Shown: positions 43,270 to 51,028 of the stretch, in pieces
How positions within the stretch are numbered: the stretch's first letter is position 1
Layout of the letters: the number at the start of each line of letters is the position of its first letter
Source of the DNA: Caldilineaceae bacterium
GTDB lineage: Bacteria; Chloroflexota; Anaerolineae; Caldilineales; Caldilineaceae
Assembly: GCA_958295845.1 (NCBI GenBank)
Contig: OY282376.1
Span: 4,787,022 to 4,851,021, forward strand
DNA length: 64,000 nt
Direction: 5' to 3'
Notes under the pieces: model-generated
The model's database searches: none
What the model saw: the letters and a program-made list of their open reading frames with translations, nothing else
What the model was told of the DNA's origin: nothing
Translations under genes and position numbers: made by a program

Positions 43270-43303
43270 GGCGGTCAGCGGATAGGCTGGCCGCCGGCTT
43301 TCT
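43266..43303 (+). terminator. Strong hairpin behind the DUF3179 gene and repeat array
   Basis: AGCCGGCGG-T-CAGC and GCTG-G-CCGCCGGCT pair over 14 positions (one T-G pair) around the loop GGATAG, followed by TTTCT. The 5' arm starts within the last repeat copy. It lies just before the convergent membrane-protein gene stop at 43309. The short U tract makes termination likely but not certain. Confidence 0.6.
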
Positions 43304-43308
43304 GGTTC

Positions 43309-44115
43309 CTATGGCTGCCAGCAACTACCGGTGAGGGACAGCTCCTGGAAATTCAGGGGGGTTACGCCTGTCTGATCGAGCCTGACCCGATAGCGGCGCC
43401 AGGGAAGATAGAAGTAGGTATACCCTCGCATGCAGACCTGTGCCTGTGGCTTGTCGATGTCGCCGAAGGCATCGGGAGCCTCGACTGGGACGTAACGAAT
43501 GTCCTCCAGAGCGAGGCGATGGACCCACAGGCCAGTTACCCCGTAGGTCGTTTCGGCGGCGCGTCGGGCATTGACCGACAGGCGCAACTGGTCGCCTGAT
43601 ACCTGTGCGGCCGGCGGGCTGAGGTAGCGGGGCAGAAGACCCCAGGACAGGAGGACGAACGTTACAAAAGAGAGCAGCCGGAAACGAAGCCCCCTCTCAC
43701 TTAGCTGGACAGCCTCGCTCAGAATACGCCAGAGAACCACACCGCCGAACAACAGCAACCACAGCAGCAACAGGTTCAGGAGAAAGTCGCCGATATAGAT
43801 CTGCGCTGATCCTTCGGTGGAAAGTGTTGCGAAGGGGAGAGGGAAGCCAACGCGACCGGGGCAGAGGTCGATGCATCCGGCGCTGTGAGGGGGGACGACG
43901 AACAGATAGTAGGCCGCCACGTTTAACACCATACTGAACAGGAGCGTGCCGGCAAAGATTCCGTACCAGCGGCCCGTCTGCTGGGTCCACCAGATCACGA
44001 GCAGGGCGCCCAGAATCAGGCCGCCAATCCCCAGGATCAGATGTGTGATGCCGGCGAAATGTATGAAACCTTCAGGCCAGATTGCAGTTGCCAGCGGCCA
44101 TTGACCACGCATCAC
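43309..44115 (-). CDS. Four-helix membrane protein of unknown function
   Basis: I do not recognise this 268-residue protein. Hydrophobic helices lie at about residues 20-42, 50-72, 108-130 and 145-165. A loop between helices 2 and 3 contains CIDLCPG, a Cys pair that would be on the outer side. The last 100 residues are soluble with a conserved-looking end (YLPWRRYRVRLDQTGVTPLN). Its start codon overlaps the last four bases of the upstream gene (ATGA type), so it is translationally coupled to the beta-propeller-like protein. The two probably act in the same membrane complex. Confidence 0.7.
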   Translation of the reverse strand: MMRGQWPLATAIWPEGFIHFAGITHLILGIGGLILGALLVIWWTQQTGRWYGIFAGTLLFSMVLNVAAYYLFVVPPHSAGCIDLCPGRVGFPLPFATLSTEGSAQIYIGDFLLNLLLLWLLLFGGVVLWRILSEAVQLSERGLRFRLLSFVTFVLLSWGLLPRYLSPPAAQVSGDQLRLSVNARRAAETTYGVTGLWVHRLALEDIRYVPVEAPDAFGDIDKPQAQVCMRGYTYFYLPWRRYRVRLDQTGVTPLNFQELSLTGSCWQP

Positions 44116-46700
44116 CGTCGAATCCGTACAGGACCGGAATAGCGCTGCCAGCAGAGGAAGATGCGGTCATAGTATCCCGGCAACTGCCCACGCATTTCGG
44201 GCCGCCCTGTGCCTGTCCACTCCTCCAGCCGTGGAACCCGATTTCCCGATCTTGCACTGATCAGAACCGAGCCGTCGGCGCAGGCGGCGTAGTCCCCCAC
44301 CACATCGCCCAGCGGGTAGAGATAGGAAGAACGGGCTGCGGAACCTGTCTTGCGCAGATCCACTTCGGTGATACCGAAAATCTCCAGCGAAAAGACGCCC
44401 TGGGGTGAGAAGCGGCTGCGGGCAAGCAGGATCCGGTCATCGTCCCGCCAAGCCACTTGTGGAGCGAAGAACTCGAATTTTGTCTGGGTTTGGGCGCTCA
44501 ACCGGCCGCGCGCGCCCGCACCGTTGGGAGCCATCTCCCGCACCCACAGCTGGTTGGCGGGGCGCACAAAGCCGACGGTCAAGCTCGGGTGCTGCGGATC
44601 ATAGGCCAGATGGGCCAGGCGCCGGTTGTCGGGGCTGAGCTGGAACGGCCCGCGATAGATGCCCTCTGGCGCCAGCCGGCTCACGTCGATTTCTCCTTCT
44701 GCATTCAGATCGACGCGGTACAGTCCGGTATACTGACGCCCTGCATCCAGATTGGCGGTATCGATGACGAAGGAACGTCCTTTTTCGGCGCGGGCCAGGG
44801 CTGCGATGAGCGTGGATTGGGTTGAGATGTTGGCATTTCCTCCCAGCAGGGAGGTATTGGCCTGCACGCGCAGAACGATCTCGCCATCCTGGCTGTTGTA
44901 GTGCCACAGCCGCCACTGGGCCAACCCGACCTGCGGCATCTCGATCCACCAGATATCCCCGAGATCGTCGGCTACGATTCCCCGCACGCCGTTGAAGGGA
45001 TAGGCCTGGAAAGAGAGTCCGATACCGTCGCCGCGCACATACAGGAAGCCGTTTTTGTCGGCGGGTGCGTTGGCATCGGGGACTACGAATCCTTCGGCGC
45101 CGTAGAACACTGGCAGCACGCTCTGCCCGGTTTCGCGGACCACGGTCACCACGCCATCCTGGTGCAAGAGGAAGACGCCGGGGTCACCGCGCCTCCCCAG
45201 CAGCGCAACCGCTTTGTCGCTCTCTTTTGCGGCGCCGAAGGTCGGCACATCCATACGTCTCACGCGCTCGAATTCAGGAGGAGCGACCACGCGCATACTG
45301 GAAACGGTCACACGCCCGCTCTCCTCTTTGCGCCCTGCCACGTAGACCTTTGTCCCCGGCCAGAGGAAGTCGGTACCGGCGTCGAGCCATTCACCCCTGG
45401 AGGCCCCAAAGATGCCGCTCCACATCATAATCTGCTCTGCAAGCGGGTCGATGTTCAACAGGAGGACTTCACCGCTATCGGTGCGAACGGATAGTAGTTC
45501 GGCAGGATCGGCCGGTTCCGTCTCGTCGAGTACGGTCGCGACGAATTCACCGGCCTGTGGCGGGGGGGCCTGCGCTGGTCGCAGGTCTATGGCGGACAGT
45601 TCTGTGGGTATGTAGTCCTCTGTTTGCGTCGAAGCCGACCGTGTGGCAGTCGGTGTGGACGTGGGCTGTGGGGTCGGCGTTGGAGTCGGTGTGTGCGTTG
45701 CCGTGGCAGTCGGCGTGTGTGTCAGCGTTGGTGTGGGCGGTGGCGGGGGCGTCAGTGTTGGTGTTGGTGTGAGTGTTGGTGTGAATGTTGGCGTCGGTAC
45801 CGCTGTCGGGACCTCTGTTTCCGTCGGTGCGGCTGTCGCTGTTGCCGTCGCCGTTGTTGTAGGCGGTGCTGTCGGGGTGGCGGCAAACGCGGCCGACGCC
45901 AACTGGGCTGCTGCAGTCGGCAGCGGCGTTATTTTAATCCCAATTCCGGGCGGGCGCGAGCCGAATGGCCGGATGCGGATGCCCTCATCCGTATAGTTCA
46001 ACAGTGTCGTCAGATCGCCGTCAATCTCCAGCAGCTCGACGGCCATCCAACCTTCTTCGCCGTCCACGTCCGTCCTCGGATCGGTTACTTTCAACAGGAC
46101 CCAGGTACCGCTGGCAATGATTCCCCCAATGGTGACCTCGACATCCTGGCCGAGGCGAGCCAGTACGTCATCCTCTGTGGTAGGGCCGGCCCGCAGACGG
46201 GCGGGAAACAGAACGACGCGCCCCGTCACATTGTCAGGCGCGCCAATTTCGATTTCCGAAGGGAAGACACTGATCGGCACATAGAGTTCAGTCGCAGTCG
46301 GCGTCGGCGTGACCGTCGGTGTCCAGGTTGGTGATGGGGTCGCCGCCTCGGTCGATGTCAGTGCCGGGACCGGGCTGCCTGTGGCCGTTGCGATCGAAGC
46401 AGAGACGTCCGTAGGTGTAGGGGAAACAGTTGGGACGTCGGCTTGGACGGCCATGGCGGCAGGAGAGGGGGTGGCGGTTGGCGTGTTGGTTGACGGGTCC
46501 GATGGCAGCGCCGCAACATCGGTCGATCTGCTGTCGACCGCTGGCAAGGCGGCTGGATTGACGTCGCGCAGCAAAAGCAACAGAAGCACAAGCAGCGAAA
46601 CGACGATGGCGAAAACTACGCCGGCCGCGAGTGGATTCCCCCATATCAGACTTCGCCCGGCGGCCAGAGCTTTCCCAAAACGCAGCAATCTATTGTTCAT
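44112..46700 (-). CDS. Membrane-anchored protein with SH3-like domain, Thr/Pro linkers and propeller-like C-terminus
   Basis: An 862-residue protein with one N-terminal membrane helix (about 20-45) and a large outside part. A Thr/Pro/Ser-rich linker (50-140) leads to an SH3b-like domain (about 145-245, with RVVLFPARLRAGPTTEDDVLA and EEGWMAVELLEI). A second, long TPTPT-type linker (about 260-370) follows. The last 480 residues are beta-rich with repeated short strands (for example FQLSPDNRRLAHLAYDP), as in WD40/TolB-like propellers. ATG 46700 is used; a GTG at 46733 is an alternative. It is overlapped by the next gene and lies 52 bases behind the 46753-47535 gene, all on one strand. The ligand is unknown. 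Confidence 0.78.
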   Translation of the reverse strand: MNNRLLRFGKALAAGRSLIWGNPLAAGVVFAIVVSLLVLLLLLLRDVNPAALPAVDSRSTDVAALPSDPSTNTPTATPSPAAMAVQADVPTVSPTPTDVSASIATATGSPVPALTSTEAATPSPTWTPTVTPTPTATELYVPISVFPSEIEIGAPDNVTGRVVLFPARLRAGPTTEDDVLARLGQDVEVTIGGIIASGTWVLLKVTDPRTDVDGEEGWMAVELLEIDGDLTTLLNYTDEGIRIRPFGSRPPGIGIKITPLPTAAAQLASAAFAATPTAPPTTTATATATAAPTETEVPTAVPTPTFTPTLTPTPTLTPPPPPTPTLTHTPTATATHTPTPTPTPQPTSTPTATRSASTQTEDYIPTELSAIDLRPAQAPPPQAGEFVATVLDETEPADPAELLSVRTDSGEVLLLNIDPLAEQIMMWSGIFGASRGEWLDAGTDFLWPGTKVYVAGRKEESGRVTVSSMRVVAPPEFERVRRMDVPTFGAAKESDKAVALLGRRGDPGVFLLHQDGVVTVVRETGQSVLPVFYGAEGFVVPDANAPADKNGFLYVRGDGIGLSFQAYPFNGVRGIVADDLGDIWWIEMPQVGLAQWRLWHYNSQDGEIVLRVQANTSLLGGNANISTQSTLIAALARAEKGRSFVIDTANLDAGRQYTGLYRVDLNAEGEIDVSRLAPEGIYRGPFQLSPDNRRLAHLAYDPQHPSLTVGFVRPANQLWVREMAPNGAGARGRLSAQTQTKFEFFAPQVAWRDDDRILLARSRFSPQGVFSLEIFGITEVDLRKTGSAARSSYLYPLGDVVGDYAACADGSVLISARSGNRVPRLEEWTGTGRPEMRGQLPGYYDRIFLCWQRYSGPVRIRR

Positions 46701-46752
46701 GCGCCGCGCCCGAACCGCGAAGCGGCAGCACACATCTCAGGATTCGACTTCA

Positions 46753-47535
46753 TCAGTTCTGTACTGTCACCGTCACGCTACAGGGTTGCGGATAGTTGCC
46801 CGTGGTATCCACCACAACGACCCGAATGACATAAGCGCCGTTCGCCATGGCAGAGCTGTTCAGATTGCCAAGAAGCCCGCCGACCACTTGGTTTTCAGCA
46901 CCGTCAAAGTAGTTGAAATTCTGATTGGCGCCGCTAGGCGCAAACTCCAGCTTATAGAAGGAGAACTGATCGTGCTGGGCTGTACCCACAATTGGGACCT
47001 GCCCGCTTACGACCGCCCCGTTTCCCGGCGACAGTATGACTGAACGTCCGTCGGGACACAGGGCCGGAGAGACTGGAAGGGGATTGGGCGCGGGATCAGA
47101 CTGCTCTGGCTGTGTATCCTCCTCCTGGTTGTCCGGCACAGGTGTGGAGACAACGATGCGAGTTGGCAACGGGGTCGGCGTCGGTGGCTCCGGCGTGAAT
47201 GTCGGCGTCGGAATCAGGGAAGACAATGATGTATTTGGCGATGTCGAGGAGCCGTCCGGTGATGAAAAACCTGAGGATGACTCCACCGCGAGCATTGCCT
47301 CGCGCAGCGTTGTACTGGCGAAATAGGTGAAACCCATTACCACAAGCATCAGCAACGCTGAGAGAAAGATACGATAGAGATCGTCTATCGCCTTGTCCCG
47401 CTCCAGGGAAAAGACGGCCTGCCGCCGCTCGGCGCGCACCTGCCACGTGCGATACAGTTGAAATAGAGCCAGCAGACCACACGTTGCATAGATATAAGGT
47501 GCAATGTTGGCAATGGCCTCAACAAGGAAACCCAT
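46753..47535 (-). CDS. Two-helix membrane protein with Thr/Pro linker and Ig-like C-terminal domain
   Basis: A 260-residue protein. Helices lie at about residues 5-28 and 56-76, separated by a charged cytoplasmic loop. After them comes a Ser- and Thr/Pro-rich linker (about 85-150). The outside C-terminal domain (about 158-260) has a Cys pair (CPDG...QPCSV) and strands like an Ig/fibronectin fold, beginning VILSPGNGAVVSGQVPIVGTA. This layout resembles Ig-like domain proteins common in Chloroflexota. It is the first gene of the three-gene minus-strand module ending at 43309. A role in the cell surface is inferred; no enzyme motif is seen. Confidence 0.75.
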   Translation of the reverse strand: MGFLVEAIANIAPYIYATCGLLALFQLYRTWQVRAERRQAVFSLERDKAIDDLYRIFLSALLMLVVMGFTYFASTTLREAMLAVESSSGFSSPDGSSTSPNTSLSSLIPTPTFTPEPPTPTPLPTRIVVSTPVPDNQEEDTQPEQSDPAPNPLPVSPALCPDGRSVILSPGNGAVVSGQVPIVGTAQHDQFSFYKLEFAPSGANQNFNYFDGAENQVVGGLLGNLNSSAMANGAYVIRVVVVDTTGNYPQPCSVTVTVQN

Positions 47536-47816
47536 TGGCAGTTACTAGACCGGGACGCCAGAAAGACTAGCTGGTTGCCGCGGACAACAGATCCAGGAGC
47601 AAGATGGCAACCAGGAGGAGATGGAATAAACCCTATCCAAACAGTCTACCGTAGCCGCGTAGTTCCGCCAAAAAGATCTGAATTCTTCGGAGGAAGAAGC
47701 CTGGACGTGTTGGCTACGTCGCGGATGCGATCATTGACCGCTTTGCCTATTCCCTGTCGGTATACTATCATGAATAGTCTATCCCATTTTCCCCTGTTAA
47801 AAGGCTTCGGAAAGAC

Positions 47817-49496
47817 ATGTCTATGGATTTTGACTTCGTTTTTCGCTCGCGCCGCAGCAATGTCCTGGCGCGCAATGGAATGGTTGCTACCAGTCAACCG
47901 CTTGCTGCACAGGCCGGATTGTCGATCCTGCAGGCGGGCGGCAACGCGGCTGACGCCGCCATCGCCACAGCAGCGGCCCTGAACGTGGTTGAGCCGATCT
48001 CCACCGGCATTGGCGGCGACTGTTTCGCTCTCTACTGGGATGCCAAAACGGAAAGTGTGACCGCGCTCAACGGGTCTGGCCGATCGGCAGGCGCGGCATC
48101 GATTGAAGATCTGCGCCGTCTCGGTTATGCCCGCATGCCCCAGTTTACGGGCCACAGCGTCAGCATACCCGGGACCGTTGCCGGGTGGAGCGATCTGCTG
48201 GAAAAGCACGGTGGCATGACGCTGGCGGATGTACTCAGGCCTGCCATCGATCTGGCCGAAGAGGGCTACCCCGTCACCGAATGGATTGGCCGGGGATGGG
48301 CTGGCCAGGCAGCGAAACTCCGGCGTTCACCGGACTGGATCAGCGGTGACCTGGATAATGGACCGGAGCAGCCCAGCGGTCATGAGCTTCTCGTTGACGG
48401 CTGCGCGCCGCGGCCCGGGCAGGTAATGCGCATCCCCACATTGGGCCACACGTTGCGGGCTATTGCGGCCGACGGCAAGGGAGCGATCTACGCCGGGGCG
48501 TTTGCTGACAAGCTGAGCGAGCACGTACAGCGCTACGGCGGTTGGATAACGCCGCAGGATATGGCGGCCCATACGAGCACCTGGCATGAGCCAATCACGG
48601 CTGATTTTGGCGATGTTCGCCTATACGAATGCCCGCCCAACGGGCAGGGGCTGGCGGCCATCGTCGCCGCCAATCTGGCGGATGGCTTCGACCTGGCGGA
48701 AATGTCCAGCGTTGACCGTTTGCACACGCTGGTGGAGTGTATGCGCATTGGCTACGCCGAGGCCCAGCAGTGGGTCTGTGACGTCGATGTGGTCCCGATT
48801 CCCCTGAGCACGCTCGCCAGCCGGGCCTATGCTGATCAGAGGCGCGAGGAGATCGACCCGCGGCGTGCGGCAGCGTCGGTTGCCACCGGTTATCCAATGG
48901 CCGGTTCAGATACCGTCTATCTGTCCACTGCGGACGGCGAGGGGAACGCGTGCAGTTTCATCAACAGCCTCTACCAGGGAATGGGCACCGGGCTGGTTGT
49001 GCCCGGGAGCGGGGTCAGCCTGCAGAACCGGGCTGCACTCTTCGTACTCGACCCCGACCATCCCAACAGTCTGGCTCCGAACAAGCGTCCCTATCACACG
49101 ATCATCCCGGCGATGTCGACCCGTGGCGGCGCGCTGCATGCCAGCTTCGGCGTGATGGGGGGCTATATGCAGCCCCAGGGACATCTGCAGATGCTGGTCA
49201 ACATGGTGGCCCTGGACATGAGCCCCCAGCAGGCACTGGACGTGCCCCGTTGGTCGTTGAGCGGCCCGCATGCAGGATTGGGTGCGGAGGAAGGCGGAGG
49301 CCGGTTGTCGATCGAAGAAGGTTGGGATTACGATGTACTGGCGGAGATGTCCCGTCGCGGGCATCAGGTGGTGCCGGTGAACGGCGCGGGTCGCGGCGGT
49401 TTTGGCGGCGGTCAGATAATCGTCCGAGATCCGGAGAGTGGTGTCCTGACCGGGGGGAGCGACCCGCGCAAGGACGGCTGCGCGGTCGGTTGGTAA
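47817..49496 (+). CDS. Gamma-glutamyltransferase family protein
   Basis: A 559-residue Ntn-hydrolase of the GGT family, which self-cleaves into two subunits. The N-terminal part shows ARNGMVATSQPLAAQAG, GGNAADAAIATAAALNVVEP and GIGGDCF, all conserved. The nucleophile at the new N-terminus would be Thr366 in GSDTVYLSTAD. GMGTGLVVPGSGVSLQNR corresponds to the GSGSS-type oxyanion segment but with altered residues. There is no signal peptide, unlike glutathione-degrading GGTs, so an intracellular acylase or hydrolase of this family is possible. A GGAAAGAC stretch precedes ATG 47817. It is followed after 60 bases by the UGPase gene. Confidence 0.9.
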   Translation: MSMDFDFVFRSRRSNVLARNGMVATSQPLAAQAGLSILQAGGNAADAAIATAAALNVVEPISTGIGGDCFALYWDAKTESVTALNGSGRSAGAASIEDLRRLGYARMPQFTGHSVSIPGTVAGWSDLLEKHGGMTLADVLRPAIDLAEEGYPVTEWIGRGWAGQAAKLRRSPDWISGDLDNGPEQPSGHELLVDGCAPRPGQVMRIPTLGHTLRAIAADGKGAIYAGAFADKLSEHVQRYGGWITPQDMAAHTSTWHEPITADFGDVRLYECPPNGQGLAAIVAANLADGFDLAEMSSVDRLHTLVECMRIGYAEAQQWVCDVDVVPIPLSTLASRAYADQRREEIDPRRAAASVATGYPMAGSDTVYLSTADGEGNACSFINSLYQGMGTGLVVPGSGVSLQNRAALFVLDPDHPNSLAPNKRPYHTIIPAMSTRGGALHASFGVMGGYMQPQGHLQMLVNMVALDMSPQQALDVPRWSLSGPHAGLGAEEGGGRLSIEEGWDYDVLAEMSRRGHQVVPVNGAGRGGFGGGQIIVRDPESGVLTGGSDPRKDGCAVGW

Positions 49497-49556
49497 AGAG
49501 AGAATTGCGGCAACGATAAGAAAGCCCCAAGCAACAGGCAAGTCCGAGGTTATTGA

Positions 49557-50981
49557 ATGGGTCAAGTTCCCACGGTGTCACTTGCACCGGTTCGTGAGAA
49601 GATGAGACGCGCGGGTCTGGACGACCTGCTGATTCGCAGTTTTGAACATTACTACGACCAACTCTGCGCCGGCGCCACAGGTTATATCCCCGGCGCCAGC
49701 GCACGCCCACCATCAGATATAGCGGACAGCTCTACGGCCACTGGTTTCCATGAAGAGGGCCTGGACGCGCTCAGCCGGCTCGTCGTCGTGAAACTTAACG
49801 GCGGCCTGGGCGCGACGATGGGTTTGCAGGGGCCGAAATCGCTGTTGATGGTGAAAGACGGGTTGCGCTTCCTCGATGTTATCGTCCGCCATGTCCTGCA
49901 CCTGCGCCAGAAGATGACGGCCCGGCTGCCGCTCGTCTTCATGAACAGCTACAGTACACAGGAAGCAACCGAAAAGGCACTTAGCGCCTACCCGCAACTC
50001 GCCAAAGGCGAAGCTGGCAGCCTGCCTCTCACCTTTCTGCAAAACAAAGTACCCAAGATCTGGCAGGAGACTCTGCAGCCCGTGGAGTGGCCTGAAGACC
50101 CGACCAAGGAGTGGTGTCCACCCGGGCACGGTGACATCTACGCCACTTTGCACATGAGCAGCCTGCTCAGACGGATGCTCTCTCGTGGGTACGAATACAT
50201 GTTCGTCAGCAACGCCGACAACCTTGGCGCAACTGTCGACACCGATATTCTGGGGTATTTCGCGGCCCGCCGCCTACCCTTTCTCATGGAAGTAACCGCT
50301 CGCACGGCGGCCGACCGCAAGGGGGGGCACCTCGCCCAGAGCCCTGATGGACGGCTCCTGCTGCGGGAGATCGCCCAGTGCCCACCAGAGGAGATCGAGC
50401 AGTTTCAGGACATCGACCGCTACGGGCTGTTCAATACCAACAGTCTGTGGATTCACCTGCCCACTTTGCGAGAGCTGCTGCAGGAACGAGACGGTTTTCT
50501 GGATCTGCCGATGATCGTCAACAACAAGCCGGTGGACCCTGCGCGCCCGGACTCCCCACCTGTCTACCAATTGGAAACTGCGGTTGGCCTGGCGATCTCG
50601 GCATTCGACGGCGCGCAGGCGATCCAAGTGCCGCGCGACCGCTTTTTGCCGGTCAAGCGATGTAATGATCTGCTTGCGCTGCGCTCCGATGCGTACCGGC
50701 TGAGCGAGGAACAGTGCGTGGATCTGGATCCGCGGCGGGGTACCGGTCGCTTCCCTGGGGGCTCCCCCTTAGTGGAACTGGACGACCGATTCTACCAGTT
50801 CATCGATCAGATCGAGGAAAGATTCCCGCACGGGTCGCCTTCGCTGCTCCGCTGCCGTAGTTTTTCCGTTGCAGGCCCTTATACCTTTGGCGCCTCTGTC
50901 ACCGTGGAAGGCGACGTCAGTCTGTCAAACAGTTCGGATACACCGGTCGTCGTCCCTGGCGGCGCTATTCTATCGGGGTAG
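49557..50981 (+). CDS. UTP-glucose-1-phosphate uridylyltransferase (UGP2/eukaryote-like family)
   Basis: A 474-residue nucleotidyltransferase that makes UDP-glucose from UTP and glucose-1-phosphate. The nucleotide loop VVKLNGGLGATMGLQGPKS is at residues 77-95. FMNSYSTQ, PPGHGDIYATL and FVSNADNLGATVD with the metal Asp, and a Lys in NNKPVDP follow. It belongs to the eukaryote-type UGPase family and not to the short bacterial GalU family. The C-terminal beta-helix is short here. UDP-glucose would feed the surface glycan genes further along. It converges with the FemAB-like gene. Confidence 0.92.
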   Translation: MGQVPTVSLAPVREKMRRAGLDDLLIRSFEHYYDQLCAGATGYIPGASARPPSDIADSSTATGFHEEGLDALSRLVVVKLNGGLGATMGLQGPKSLLMVKDGLRFLDVIVRHVLHLRQKMTARLPLVFMNSYSTQEATEKALSAYPQLAKGEAGSLPLTFLQNKVPKIWQETLQPVEWPEDPTKEWCPPGHGDIYATLHMSSLLRRMLSRGYEYMFVSNADNLGATVDTDILGYFAARRLPFLMEVTARTAADRKGGHLAQSPDGRLLLREIAQCPPEEIEQFQDIDRYGLFNTNSLWIHLPTLRELLQERDGFLDLPMIVNNKPVDPARPDSPPVYQLETAVGLAISAFDGAQAIQVPRDRFLPVKRCNDLLALRSDAYRLSEEQCVDLDPRRGTGRFPGGSPLVELDDRFYQFIDQIEERFPHGSPSLLRCRSFSVAGPYTFGASVTVEGDVSLSNSSDTPVVVPGGAILSG

Positions 50982-51028
50982 GCGGGCTGCCTGCGGCCGG
51001 TGGATGGCCGGCCATGTTCGGGCGGCCG

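Noticed and set aside
45643..45996. Plus-strand frame of alternating Val and Gly residues
   Set aside because: It is the complement of the Thr/Pro linker codons of the membrane-anchored protein.
50995..51013. GGCCGG/CCGGCC hairpin between the UGPase and FemAB-like genes as terminator
   Set aside because: The stem is only six pairs and has no T run on either side.
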